In this document: piece by piece, positions 15,424-24,135 of the stretch | How positions within the stretch are numbered: the first letter of the stretch is position 1 | Layout: every line of letters starts with the position of its first letter | DNA from: Paenibacillus_S vulneris | GTDB taxonomy: Bacteria; Bacillota; Bacilli; Paenibacillales; NBRC-103111 | DNA length: 64,000 bases | Assembly: GCF_039543185.1 (NCBI RefSeq) | Contig: NZ_BAABJG010000029.1 | Span: forward strand, 248,001-312,000 | Direction: 5' to 3' | Notes under the pieces: model-generated | The model's database searches: none | What the model saw: only the letters and a program-made list of their open reading frames with translations | Told to the model about the DNA's origin: nothing | Program-made: the position numbers and the translations under genes

Positions 15424-16461
15424 ATGAAACCGTTCATCCAAGTGGTAAGCGTCCTTTCATGCTTGATTATGGCCGGGGGTGTCCTTGCAGGCTGCAGCAC
15501 CAAGGACCCTGCTAAGCCGACGACAGCCGGGGGAGATAAGAAGGTCGAAGGGAAGAAGTATACGTTCCGCCTGGCGGACACGCATCCGCCGGATTATCCG
15601 ACTGTGATCGGGGATAAAAAATTCGCCGACCTGGTCAACGAGCGTACGAACGGCCGCATCAAGATCGACGTCTTCCCTTCATCCCAGCTAGGGGAGGAAA
15701 AGGCAGTCATCGAGCAGGTTCAGCTCGGAGCCATCGAATTCACCCGCGTCAGCAGCGGACCGTTGGCGGAGTTCAATAAAAACTTCGGCGTCTTCAGCCT
15801 CCCTTATGTGTTCGACAGTGATCAGCATCTGTGGAAGTTTCTGGAGAGCGATAATGGCAACAAGCTGCTGGACAGCCTGGAAAGCTCCAAAATGAAAGGT
15901 CTGGCCTATTACAGCTCCGGCGCCCGTAACTTCTACTCCCGCAAGCCGGTAACCAATCTGGCGGAGCTGAAGGGCCAGAAGGTTCGCGTCATTCAGAACA
16001 AGATCAACATCGATCTGATGTCCGCACTCGGAGCCAATGCGACGCCTATGGCTTACGGCGAGGTCTTCAGCTCCCTGCAAACCGGCGTAATTGACGCGGC
16101 CGAGAACAATTTCCCGAGCTATCAGTCCTCGAACCATTATGAAGTGGCGAAGCATATGATTCTGGATGGGCATCAACGCGTGCCGGAAGTGCTCCTGATC
16201 AGCCAATCGGCCTGGAATAAGCTGTCCGAGGAGGACCGCAAGATCGTGAAGCAGGCCGCCATCGATTCTGTCAAAACCCAGCGCGAATCTTGGGATAAGT
16301 ACGAGAAGGACGCAGAAGCCAAGGTCCGTGCGGCCGGCGTAACCATCACTGAGGTGAAGGACGTTAAGCCTTGGCAGGACGCGGTGAAGCCGGTTATCGA
16401 GAAATATCGTCCGGAATATAAAGACGTCTTAGAGCAGATTGATGCGGCCAGGAAAAAATAA
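15424..16461 (+). CDS. dctP: TRAP transporter substrate-binding lipoprotein (DctP)
   Basis: The 345-residue protein has a lipoprotein signal with lipobox VLAGC (Cys about 24), so it is anchored outside the membrane. The fold-specific stretches TFRLADTHPPDYPTV, ASQLG-like FPSSQLGEEKAVIEQVQLGAIEF, SGARNFYSRKPVTNLAELKG and the Arg of KVRVIQNKINIDLMSALGANATPMAYGE-type region mark the DctP family. The family's carboxylate-clamping arginine is expected in the KVRV segment (about residue 185). It is last in the operon (Q-M-P), whereas P is more often first. It ends in a hairpin that adjoins repeat element A. Confidence 0.92.
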   Translation: MKPFIQVVSVLSCLIMAGGVLAGCSTKDPAKPTTAGGDKKVEGKKYTFRLADTHPPDYPTVIGDKKFADLVNERTNGRIKIDVFPSSQLGEEKAVIEQVQLGAIEFTRVSSGPLAEFNKNFGVFSLPYVFDSDQHLWKFLESDNGNKLLDSLESSKMKGLAYYSSGARNFYSRKPVTNLAELKGQKVRVIQNKINIDLMSALGANATPMAYGEVFSSLQTGVIDAAENNFPSYQSSNHYEVAKHMILDGHQRVPEVLLISQSAWNKLSEEDRKIVKQAAIDSVKTQRESWDKYEKDAEAKVRAAGVTITEVKDVKPWQDAVKPVIEKYRPEYKDVLEQIDAARKK

Positions 16462-16477
16462 GCGAGATGGAAGCGGC

Positions 16478-16511
16478 AACCCCCTGCACTTGTGTAGGGG
16501 GTGATGTTTTT
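16478..16511 (+). terminator. Terminator of the TRAP operon, left flank of repeat A
   Basis: ACCCCCT (16479-16485) pairs with AGGGGGT (16496-16502), followed by GATGTTTTT. The same stem is repeated at 16743-16771 on the far side of repeat element A. Confidence 0.8.
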
Positions 16512-16742
16512 GAGAAGCCGACGGAACTTGAAATATTGCCTATATACTCCGGTGAGGTATGCCCCTCCGGCCAGGCTTCCGAAGCAGGCTTTGCTACGCA
16601 AAGCCCATAGCTATTGAAACCCGTGAAAGTCATTAGATTTAGTGGTATTTTCACGGGTTTCAAAGGCGGACGTAAACTCCTACAAGGCATACCCCACCTC
16701 CATATTTGCAAATTTCCCGGTACACGAGGTTCACAACAAACC
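16512..16742 (-). repeat. Nested-hairpin repeat, copy A (reverse orientation)
   Basis: Read on the minus strand, the copy contains an outer stem GGTGGGGTATGCC / GGCATACCTCACC and a central hairpin whose arms, TTGAAACCCGTGAAA and TTTCACGGGTTTCAA, match perfectly over 15 bp. It shares GTTTACG-CGCCTTTG, CCGGAGGGG, CACCGGAGTATAT and a GGCTTCTCAA end with copies B, C and D. An extra hairpin of about 35 bp (GGGCTTTGCGTAGCAAAGCC, near 16584-16606) is inserted only in this copy. It lies between two converging genes and between two hairpins with the same C5/G5 stem. Confidence 0.85.
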
Positions 16743-16771
16743 AACCCCCCTGAGCAGATGCACAGGGGGTT
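16743..16771 (-). terminator. Second copy of the C5/G5 hairpin, right flank of repeat A
   Basis: AACCCCC (16743-16749) pairs with GGGGGTT (16765-16771). It lies just past the stop of the minus-strand stalk protein gene and could end that transcript, though the following T tract (GGTTTGTTG) is weak. Its arms can also pair with those at 16479-16502, closing repeat A in one long stem. Confidence 0.6.
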
Positions 16772-16780
16772 GTTGGGTGG

Positions 16781-17395
16781 TTATTTAAGTTTATAGCGAT
16801 AGAAGTAATCGTTCTGCATTTGCTTGATGACCGTCTCACGGTCCGTTTTAATATCGTAAGGAAGCCGTTTGGAATCCCCCAGGAGAGTGGTCTTATAGAC
16901 GCCCTTCTTTTTATTCAGAAGCTGCGTATTGGTAGTCAGAACCGTCTGGTCCTTATTGAGCCTCTCCAGAGTAAACACCGGCTCGCGGTCGAGATCTTGG
17001 GAGACCTCATAGACGATCTCGAGGGAGATCGACCCCAGATAATGGGTGCTGTCCAAGGACGTCATCATGTCATATTTGGGTTCGGCCGACACAATCTGTA
17101 CGCCCTCATTCTTAAGAAGCGGGTAATTGCCTTCCGGCTGCTTGAAGTGGATAGCCTGATTGGCGCCATCCCAGGTCACCTCATAGCCTAATGCTTCGCT
17201 TACCAGCCGTAACGGCACGTAAGTTTTTTCGTTATACATGATCGGAGTATCCTCCGACGTGTCAATCAGCTTGCCGTTATCCACCAGCTTGAACTGTGGT
17301 ACCAGGAGCGCGGCGATTTCTTCGGAAGCTTTGGCGGTAAATGGCAGAAGAACGACGGCTGCAGCCATTAAAGCAATGGTCCATGATTTTTTCAA
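16781..17395 (-). CDS. Secreted stalk-domain (copper amine oxidase N-terminal type) protein
   Basis: A 204-residue exported protein: signal peptide KKSWTIALMAAAVVLLPFTAKAS, then a copper-amine-oxidase N-terminal (stalk) domain at about residues 40-90, with MYNEKTYVPLRLVSEALGYEV and TWDGANQAIHF. In Paenibacillaceae these domains are cell-surface modules of many unrelated proteins and are not oxidases. The C-terminal 110 residues are not recognised. The TTG at 17395, eight to nine bases after AAAGGGGG, is a better start than the ATG at 17422, which lies upstream of that site. Function unknown. Confidence 0.8.
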   Translation of the reverse strand: MKKSWTIALMAAAVVLLPFTAKASEEIAALLVPQFKLVDNGKLIDTSEDTPIMYNEKTYVPLRLVSEALGYEVTWDGANQAIHFKQPEGNYPLLKNEGVQIVSAEPKYDMMTSLDSTHYLGSISLEIVYEVSQDLDREPVFTLERLNKDQTVLTTNTQLLNKKKGVYKTTLLGDSKRLPYDIKTDRETVIKQMQNDYFYRYKLK

Positions 17396-17604
17396 TGTTA
17401 GTTTCCCCCTTTGATGAATCATGTTTAATGGTTTAGTCCATTATTTACCAAATGGGGGATGGGGGACAAGGGACGATCGTCTCATTTTGGGCGGGACAAG
17501 GAAGCAGGGACTTCTGTCGCCCTTTATGCCAGCGGTTCTCCGTGCAGAAAGCCCTTGTACGGCTCAAGCGAAGACGGATCACCAGGAACGACGATGATTC
17601 CCGT

Positions 17605-18579
17605 TCATTTGCCTCTGTACATAGGTGCGATCAGGTCGATGCGATTGGTCCAGATGCCCCCTGTGTATCCGCGCGGCAGACGCTCTACGTCCTCCGGCGT
17701 ATCGAATCCATGGGAAAACTCCGAGCCGTCTCCTCCGACCACGATCACTCGGGTGTCGGCCTTCTCCATACGCTCCAGAAAACGATTCGGCCATCCCCAC
17801 AAGTAAGGAGCATATTTCTCCGGTATATGAATTTGAGTGTGCTCTATGGAGGAAGGAATAAAGCCGGTCCAGCCCAGCGCTTCGTATGTAAGCAAGGAAC
17901 GGATGAGCGAAGCCTTGGACATCGTTCGCAGGCCGGGCAGCAGCTCCTTCACCGCGGCGACCGGCTGATCACCTCCGTATACGGTCAGCTGCTCAAGCCG
18001 GTTGGCCGGCAAGGTTTTAAGATATTGGGCAAGCTGAACCCCTTCATCAGGATCATTGCTCTTCACGTGAATGAGAAAGGAGCGGTCGGGAAAGGTAGAG
18101 AGCACCTCGTCGAGGGTCGGCATCAGCCCGATGCCTTTTCCGCGAAAAGGATAGGTTTGTCCCCCGTCAGCCGTATAGCCGTATCCGATATCCAGGGCTT
18201 GGAGCTCGTCAGCCGTATGATCTCTGGTCACCCCGGTACCGTTCGTCCGGCAATCCAGCGTCCAGTCGTGAAATACGACGAATCGTCCGTCCTTGGTAGG
18301 CTGCACATCAAACTCTACGATATCGGCTCCCTCTCTAAAGGCTGCGTTCATGGAGGCTATCGTATTTTCCAAATAAGGGTGCTCCGGTGCATAGATTCGT
18401 TCCGCCGTACAGGTATCATTGGTAATACCCTCCATAGGGAAGGTTTGGGCGAGTCCGCGGTGCGCCAGCAGCAGCGGGGCCCCGTCTCTTGAGGGAGCCA
18501 GGCGCGAGCTGTTCGTGATATAAACGATCGCTGCCGCTATTAGTAAGATGACAAGGACTTTTCGCTTGGTGATCCTCAT
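17605..18579 (-). CDS. Membrane-anchored glycerophosphodiester phosphodiesterase
   Basis: The 324-residue protein has an N-terminal membrane segment (about residues 8-24) and a GDPD TIM barrel. The catalytic HRG (LLLAHRGL, about 38-42), the metal ligands EFDVQPTKDGRFVVFHD (about 90-108) and the C-terminal GGIWTNRIDLIAP are visible. It hydrolyses glycerophosphodiesters, or possibly teichoic-acid-type polymers outside the cell, giving glycerol 3-phosphate. An insertion between HRG and the ENT motif (about 30 residues, with two cysteines DTCTAE) is longer than in cytosolic UgpQ. AAGGAGGTCACTG precedes the ATG at 18579. Confidence 0.88.
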   Translation of the reverse strand: MRITKRKVLVILLIAAAIVYITNSSRLAPSRDGAPLLLAHRGLAQTFPMEGITNDTCTAERIYAPEHPYLENTIASMNAAFREGADIVEFDVQPTKDGRFVVFHDWTLDCRTNGTGVTRDHTADELQALDIGYGYTADGGQTYPFRGKGIGLMPTLDEVLSTFPDRSFLIHVKSNDPDEGVQLAQYLKTLPANRLEQLTVYGGDQPVAAVKELLPGLRTMSKASLIRSLLTYEALGWTGFIPSSIEHTQIHIPEKYAPYLWGWPNRFLERMEKADTRVIVVGGDGSEFSHGFDTPEDVERLPRGYTGGIWTNRIDLIAPMYRGK

Positions 18580-18762
18580 CCTTCAGTGACCTCCTTGAAT
18601 GGCTTGCTAAGTTCATGGGCATTCTTATAGCCTTTAGTTCAAGCATAAACAATAGAGCTGCACGCCACAATGAAAGGAGGATAATAGATGGATGATACCA
18701 TGCAAGTCAGAAGGAATTTATAGGTTCATTGTATTCACAATGATGATCACCAATCTGGCTCG

Positions 18763-19575
18763 CTAAGCCAAAGTCCAGACGGCCCGCGTCCAAGCCAGGT
18801 GCAAACCAACCCGCATCATATTGTTCTGGCTGGTGCTGGCAAAGCCGGCTTGAGCGGTGACAAGCTCGCAGTCCTCCTTATAAGCTTCATGCATGCGGCG
18901 CTGCAAAAGGGCCGTCTGCAATCCTCTCCTTCTGTATACAGGGAGGGTGGCTGCCAGAGCGCACGAAGCGATCCCCCCGCTGCTATACATGGCGGCTACG
19001 GCTGCCGGTTTCCCTTCTACACTTGCGAGAAATAATCTCCATCCGGGCCTGTGCAGCAAGCCGATGTTATTATGGATGAAATGATGCTTGTGTTCTATAG
19101 ACATGCCGGACGCTGTACAATGCACCTCGGCGTATTGGTCAAATAGGCCGTGATCGGTAACCTCATCAATGTCTACCGTATCCGGAAGCGCAGGCAATTC
19201 CCGCAGCGGCAGTCCGTAAAGGACAGAATGAAACCCCTGCTGAATCATTCCATGGTCCGTCAGGGCCTGGAACAGTCCAGGGCTCGAGCCGGCAGGGGAG
19301 ATATCGACCAGCGGCTTTCTGTCTCTTTCCCTATAAAAGGCGGCGATGTCCCCGACCTTGTCCGTATCTTTGTCAGATAAACCTTTTACGCTGTTAAATA
19401 CACCCCAAGGCATCGTTCGGATATAATAAGCGGTCGTGCTGCCGAAGCTGCGAACGTCGACGCCCTCGGGATTTCCGGGACGTTCCCCGATCGAGCGGAT
19501 TCTTGAACTGAAGAAGTCGGTTTCAGCCTGCTGAAGACGCAGGGCAAGCGTTTCGGTTAAAACAGGGTATCGCAT
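18763..19575 (-). CDS. GNAT-family N-acetyltransferase
   Basis: A 270-residue protein with a C-terminal GNAT fold (about residues 130-265): the acetyl-CoA loop appears as ATLPVYRRRGLQTALLQRRM and motif B as TSQNNMMRVGLHLAWTRAVW. The N-terminal half (about 1-125) lacks an obvious motif and may be a degenerate second GNAT unit, as in several two-domain acetyltransferases. Substrate unknown. The gene precedes GDPD on the same strand, about 180 bp away. Confidence 0.8.
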   Translation of the reverse strand: MRYPVLTETLALRLQQAETDFFSSRIRSIGERPGNPEGVDVRSFGSTTAYYIRTMPWGVFNSVKGLSDKDTDKVGDIAAFYRERDRKPLVDISPAGSSPGLFQALTDHGMIQQGFHSVLYGLPLRELPALPDTVDIDEVTDHGLFDQYAEVHCTASGMSIEHKHHFIHNNIGLLHRPGWRLFLASVEGKPAAVAAMYSSGGIASCALAATLPVYRRRGLQTALLQRRMHEAYKEDCELVTAQAGFASTSQNNMMRVGLHLAWTRAVWTLA

Positions 19576-19735
19576 GGGCGGCTTCCTCCTGAATAGGGTT
19601 TTCTATATAATATATCATGAATAAGCGACAGGAAAATGAAGCCCTTTAATGGAATTAATACTATAGATGTGCAGGACATGGAAGGGAATAAAGAACAGTA
19701 TCAGTGCGTTTTTCTGCCCTAAAGGAGGGATAACG

Positions 19736-20323
19736 ATGGAACCTGTTTTTTTTGCCTCTCCGGCCGAGTTTCGTGCCTGGCTTGAAGAGAATCATGATAA
19801 GGCTCAATCCTTGCAGGTCGGCTTCTATAAAAAAGGCTCCGGCAAGCCGAGCATGACGTGGCCGGAGTCGGTAGATGAGGCGCTGTGCTTCGGGTGGATC
19901 GATGGCGTCCGCAAAGGTATTGACGACGTCAGCTATACGATCCGGTTCACTCCCCGCAAACGCGGGAGCATTTGGAGTGCTGTGAACGTTCAGAAGGTGG
20001 AGGAGCTGACGAAGCTCGGGAAAATGCGCCCGGAGGGGCTTCGCGCCTTTGCCGAACGGAAGGAGGAGCAAACGGCTGTCTACGCTTACGAGCAGGAGAA
20101 GGACGCGGAGCTTGGAGAAGCGTACGAGGCCTTGTTTCGTGCCAATAAGAAGGCATGGGACTACTTTCAGGCGCAATCCCCGTCCTACCAAAAGACAGTC
20201 GTTCATTGGGTTGTCAGCGCCAAGAAAGAGGAAACCCGGTTAAAACGGCTTCATGAACTGATCAACGATTCCGAGCAGGGAAGGGTCATCCGTCATCATA
20301 GATGGAAGAGCCCATCTAAATAG
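19736..20323 (+). CDS. YdeI/OmdA-family protein
   Basis: The 195-residue protein matches the YdeI/bacteriocin-resistance OmdA family: FASPAEFRAWLEENHD at the N-terminus, LCFGWIDGVRKGIDD and IRFTPRKRGSIWSAVNV in the middle, and AWDYFQAQSPSYQKTVVHWV towards the C-terminus. In Bacillus, YdeI has been linked to resistance to cationic compounds, but the biochemical role is unclear. AAAGGAGGGATAACG sets the ATG at 19736; the in-frame start at 19667 is not supported. It converges with the next gene, with one base between the stops. Confidence 0.85.
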   Translation: MEPVFFASPAEFRAWLEENHDKAQSLQVGFYKKGSGKPSMTWPESVDEALCFGWIDGVRKGIDDVSYTIRFTPRKRGSIWSAVNVQKVEELTKLGKMRPEGLRAFAERKEEQTAVYAYEQEKDAELGEAYEALFRANKKAWDYFQAQSPSYQKTVVHWVVSAKKEETRLKRLHELINDSEQGRVIRHHRWKSPSK

Positions 20324-20324
20324 A

Positions 20325-20972
20325 TCAAGCGGTTAGTGTGGTGCGCACGGGTTTCCTGCGGGACAGCCGGATGAATATCTCGATAAACACCAGATTCCCG
20401 ATCCAGCACAGCCAAGCGGACAGCCGATAGGGAGGCTCCATCGGACCGCTGAACAGCGGGGTCAGCGCCAGCAGCCAGACGCGAAACGTAACGGCAGCCA
20501 AGGTAAGAGCGTAGCTGCGCAGCATCCATTCCTTGTGGGCCTGAAATCGTTTGCTTACGGCCTTTTTGACGGATATCCAGGTTGTTAGCACCCATAGAAC
20601 ATCCAGGGTAAAAAAGCCCAGTCCGGCCATCCACCCTCCGGTAGCGAAGATGGATAAATAAATGCTGATCAGTCCGCTCGCCGTGATGGAGAACACATAG
20701 GTATAGCCTAGGATGCGGTGGATCCGAATTCCTTTTCTTTTCGGCCGGATGAACAGCTGAAACGGTCCGATAGCGACAGCCAGACAGGCAGTGATGATGT
20801 GCAAATACAGTACATAAATCCAGGGCGCATAGTGAAAGTCCGGCTTTTGCAGCTTTTGAACGATCAGACCCGCCTTATGGGGGTCTGACAATCCGTACTG
20901 CATAATAACGTAGGCAAGCAGAATCAAGGCTAACAAGGAAACGACGAACCGTACCGAGATGGTTTTGAGCAT
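20325..20972 (-). CDS. DUF2306 membrane protein
   Basis: The 215-residue protein has about seven hydrophobic segments. The motif IHRILGYTYVFSITASGLISIYLS, the FQAHKEWMLRSYALTLAAVTFR stretch and the histidines in them match DUF2306 (COG5395). Those conserved histidines suggest cofactor or metal binding, but no function is established. The start follows AGAGGAGTGAGCC. It is divergent from the DJ-1 gene. Confidence 0.85.
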   Translation of the reverse strand: MLKTISVRFVVSLLALILLAYVIMQYGLSDPHKAGLIVQKLQKPDFHYAPWIYVLYLHIITACLAVAIGPFQLFIRPKRKGIRIHRILGYTYVFSITASGLISIYLSIFATGGWMAGLGFFTLDVLWVLTTWISVKKAVSKRFQAHKEWMLRSYALTLAAVTFRVWLLALTPLFSGPMEPPYRLSAWLCWIGNLVFIEIFIRLSRRKPVRTTLTA

Positions 20973-21115
20973 TGAAGGCTCACTCCTCTACTTTAGTTTT
21001 TATGCTATACAAGACGATGGGGAAAGAAACGCCCCTTCATTTTTTTGGAAAATACTTTTTTGGTAAAATATTGGACAGGCTGAGCATCCAAAAGCATACG
21101 ACGGGAGGGAGCGTC

Positions 21116-21688
21116 ATGGGGAGAATCCTTTGCTTTATATCCGAGGATTTTGCGGATTTTGAAATTACGCTGGCTTTTCACAAAATCAAAAACGCAGGCA
21201 AGAAAGAAGTGCTGTGTGTCGGATACGATCATCAGCCGGTGATCAGCGAATCCGGCTTGACGTACAAGCCGAATGCCACTCTTGCCGAGGCGATGGAGCT
21301 GCAGGACGTAGAGGGGCTCATCATTCCCGGCGGACCTATACGAAAGCAGCGGCAGGAGCTGACGGAGCTGATCCGGAAGCTGGACAGGGAGGAGAAGCTT
21401 CTGGCTGCAATCTGCAACGGCCCGCAATATTTGGGCAGAGCGGGCATTCTGGCTCACAGGAAGTATACAACCTCCTGCTCGGTTGACCGGATCCGGCAAT
21501 TGGACGTAGAGGACCCGTTTCCGCGGGAGCGCTACGTGGAGCAGAGAGTAGTAAGAGACGGACATGTGATAACGGCGAAGGGGCGCGCATTTGTCGATTT
21601 TTCCTTCGAGCTGTTTGACTATTTACAATTGTACGAAGGGCGGAGAGAGGAGCGGGATCAGCTGTTCCGGGACATTATGAACCGCTGA
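21116..21688 (+). CDS. DJ-1/PfpI-family protein
   Basis: A 190-residue class I glutamine amidotransferase-like protein. The nucleophile-elbow cysteine is in LAAICNGPQYLGRAG (about residue 102), and EGLIIPGGP precedes it as in DJ-1/PfpI proteins. Members act as deglycases, chaperones or hydratases. The ATG at 21116 follows GGGAGGGAGCG; the open frame upstream to 20972 is not supported. It starts a plus-strand run of four closely spaced genes (DJ-1, GNAT, histidine kinase, response regulator) that may be one transcript. Confidence 0.87.
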   Translation: MGRILCFISEDFADFEITLAFHKIKNAGKKEVLCVGYDHQPVISESGLTYKPNATLAEAMELQDVEGLIIPGGPIRKQRQELTELIRKLDREEKLLAAICNGPQYLGRAGILAHRKYTTSCSVDRIRQLDVEDPFPRERYVEQRVVRDGHVITAKGRAFVDFSFELFDYLQLYEGRREERDQLFRDIMNR

Positions 21689-21734
21689 AGAGTTGAACCG
21701 CAGCCATCTCCGAATCTCGAAATGGGGGATTAGT

Positions 21735-22187
21735 ATGATAATCAGAGAGTTAAAGCCGGGCGAACCGTATCCGATGGACCTGCTGCTGCTGGCGGATCCC
21801 GAGGAGCCGGTCATTCGGACCTATATAGACCGGTGCCACTGCTATGTAATGGAGCATGAAGGCGTGATTGCAGGGGTCGTAGCGCTTCTGCCCACAAGAC
21901 CGTTAACGGTCGAAATTATGAACATAGCGGTACTGGAGAACATGCAGGGGCAGGGCTTGGGGAGAAAGCTGCTTACGCACGCCATCCAGGCGGCCAAAGA
22001 GCAGGGCTGCCATACGATAGAAATAGGAACGGGAAACTCGAGCGTCGGGCAGCTGCATTTGTACCAAAGATGCGGCTTCCGGATTCACGGTGTGGACATG
22101 GACTATTTTGTGCGGAATTATGAGGAGCCGATTTACGAAAACGGACTGCAGTGCAGAGACATGATCCGGCTGAAGCAGGAGCTGTAA
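21735..22187 (+). CDS. GNAT-family N-acetyltransferase
   Basis: A 150-residue single-domain GNAT: MNIAVLENMQGQGLGRKLL provides the acetyl-CoA binding Q/R-x-x-G-x-G/A loop (about residues 60-78) and LHLYQRCGFRIHGVDMDYF is motif B. This is the size of many small-molecule or protein N-acetyltransferases; substrate unknown. ATGGGGGATTAGT precedes the start. It is 18 bp from the histidine kinase downstream. Confidence 0.87.
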   Translation: MIIRELKPGEPYPMDLLLLADPEEPVIRTYIDRCHCYVMEHEGVIAGVVALLPTRPLTVEIMNIAVLENMQGQGLGRKLLTHAIQAAKEQGCHTIEIGTGNSSVGQLHLYQRCGFRIHGVDMDYFVRNYEEPIYENGLQCRDMIRLKQEL

Positions 22188-22205
22188 CCAAGGGGTGATC
22201 CACCC

Positions 22206-24047
22206 GTGAAGATATGGAGCAAGGCCGTCGGCGCGTTCCAGCGGGTTGTGCTGCTTCGGAATCGGACGCTAACGGTCAAAATGTTGTTTTACTCGGCATT
22301 GATCGTCGTATTCCCGCTGCTTCTTGTCGGAACGATATCGTACCAAAGGTCGTCCGAGGTGCTCGAGCAGGAGGCGGGGCAGTACAGCTGGCAAATCATC
22401 GAGCAGGTGAAAGCTCATGTCGAGTATTACGTGCAGGATTTCGAGATCGATACGCTTCGCATCATTAACCATCCCGATATGAACCGCTTCCTGAAGATGC
22501 GGACGATGGAGGAGATGAAGCAGAGCGGGATTCAGACGGACATCGAGCAGGTATTGAAAAACGCCGCCTATTCCCGGTCGGATATCAGCAACATCACCGT
22601 CATCGTTCACGATGAACAGGTCATTGACGCCATAGACTACGATAGCCCTTACTCGGCCAAGCAGCTGCGGCAGGAATACTGGTATGCAACGATACCGGAG
22701 GACAGCTCGCCCAAGCTGATAAGCCGCGTCATTCGAGGCCGGGATCATCAGGAGCAGGTGATCTCCATTGTGCGCCGCTTGATCAGTCCGAATACGCTTG
22801 AGCCGATCGGGATCATGATCATGGACGTCAATTTTAAGCGGATCCAGGAGATAGCCGAGAAGGTGGCGATCGGTCGAACCGGCTTCCTCTACATCATCGA
22901 TGCCCAGAATCATTATGTGTACCATCCCGATTTGCAGCAGGTCGGAAAGCCTGCCAACGGCAAGAGCTTCGAGAGGATGCTTGCCCAAGAGAGCGGCTCG
23001 ATGACGGATCAGGACAAGCCGCGCAATTTTCTGACGTTCAGCCTATCGCATTATTTGGGCTGGCGGCTGGTAACCTCTATTCCTTATGCGGAGCTGACGA
23101 ACGGGACTGCCTATATTGGACGGACGATCCTCTGGACGCTGCTTGGTTCGCTTGCCGCTGCGTATTTGCTGGGAATCGGTTTCGCGGCAAGCCTGGTAAA
23201 TCCGATCCGCCGGCTGCAGCGGTTTATGAAGAAGGTGGAGGTAGGGGACTTCTCCGGCAAGCTGGAGGTCCGCTCATTGGATGAGATCGGCTTGTTAACG
23301 CACGGGTTCAACAAAATGGTCGAGAAGCTCGAGGGGCTGCTGGAGGAAATTTATTTCACCCGCCTGCGCGAGACGGAGGCCTCCTTGCGTCAGAAGGAAA
23401 CGGAGCTGAAGGTGCTGCAGTCGCAGATGAATCCGCATTTTCTGTATAATTCGCTGGAAACGCTGCGCGGTATGGCGCTCGAGCAGGATATGGACGATAT
23501 CGCCTCCATGTCAGCTTCCCTGGCCAAGCTGCTGCGGTACAATCTGAAGAGCACCTCCCCTACGGTTATGCTGCAGGAAGAATTGAGCTTCTGCGAGGTG
23601 TACCTTCGGATCCAGAAATACCGGTTCGAGGATCGTCTCGAATATGAGCTTGACGTCCCGCCGTGGGCATTAGAGCAGCAGATTGCGAAATTCTCGCTGC
23701 AGCCTATCGTCGAGAACAGTATGATTCACGGCATCGAGCCGGGTGTCGGGCTGATGCATATCCGAATTACCGCGGAGCGGGATTCCGGGCATTCCTTCTG
23801 CGTCGTCATCCTCGATACCGGCATTGGCATGTCGGAGCAGCAGCTCCGGCGCATCCACCGTGACCTGGAGGGAAAGGATGTGCTCGCCGGGGGAGCGCAT
23901 ATCGGCATTGCCAATGTGCACCGGCGGATCGCCTATTTGTACGGTCCGGAGTTCGGAGTATCGCTGCAGAGCGTAAGCGGTCACGGAACCGTGGTCCGGA
24001 TCCGGCTTCCTTATGAGGAGAGGAAGGAGCTTCTTGAGGAAGTATAA
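22206..24047 (+). CDS. Sensor histidine kinase, YesM type
   Basis: The 613-residue kinase has a first membrane segment (about residues 24-46), an extracellular Cache-type sensor (about 50-295), a second membrane segment (about 302-326), HAMP (about 327-380), a His_kinase domain with the phospho-acceptor in QMNPHFLYNSLETL (His about 411) and HATPase with EN(S)MIHG and DTGIGM motifs (about 490-605). This Lyt/YesM class usually senses extracellular sugars and phosphorylates an AraC-type regulator, which follows here. GTG start at 22206 after AAGGGGTG. Confidence 0.92.
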   Translation: MKIWSKAVGAFQRVVLLRNRTLTVKMLFYSALIVVFPLLLVGTISYQRSSEVLEQEAGQYSWQIIEQVKAHVEYYVQDFEIDTLRIINHPDMNRFLKMRTMEEMKQSGIQTDIEQVLKNAAYSRSDISNITVIVHDEQVIDAIDYDSPYSAKQLRQEYWYATIPEDSSPKLISRVIRGRDHQEQVISIVRRLISPNTLEPIGIMIMDVNFKRIQEIAEKVAIGRTGFLYIIDAQNHYVYHPDLQQVGKPANGKSFERMLAQESGSMTDQDKPRNFLTFSLSHYLGWRLVTSIPYAELTNGTAYIGRTILWTLLGSLAAAYLLGIGFAASLVNPIRRLQRFMKKVEVGDFSGKLEVRSLDEIGLLTHGFNKMVEKLEGLLEEIYFTRLRETEASLRQKETELKVLQSQMNPHFLYNSLETLRGMALEQDMDDIASMSASLAKLLRYNLKSTSPTVMLQEELSFCEVYLRIQKYRFEDRLEYELDVPPWALEQQIAKFSLQPIVENSMIHGIEPGVGLMHIRITAERDSGHSFCVVILDTGIGMSEQQLRRIHRDLEGKDVLAGGAHIGIANVHRRIAYLYGPEFGVSLQSVSGHGTVVRIRLPYEERKELLEEV

Positions 24048-24135
24048 TGGAGCCATGGGAGCGGCAGGCTTACCGCCGCAATCCTTAGAACGGGCCGTCC
24101 ATCCCAAAAGCAAGGAAAAGGAGGCTGGAGCATCG

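Noticed and set aside
16394..16744. Minus-strand frames in repeat A
   Set aside because: The coding signal is fragmentary, shared with the repeat family rather than with known proteins, and broken by stops in the other copies' frame.
22269..22988. 239-codon frame opposite the sensor kinase
   Set aside because: Shadow of a complete YesM-type kinase on the plus strand.
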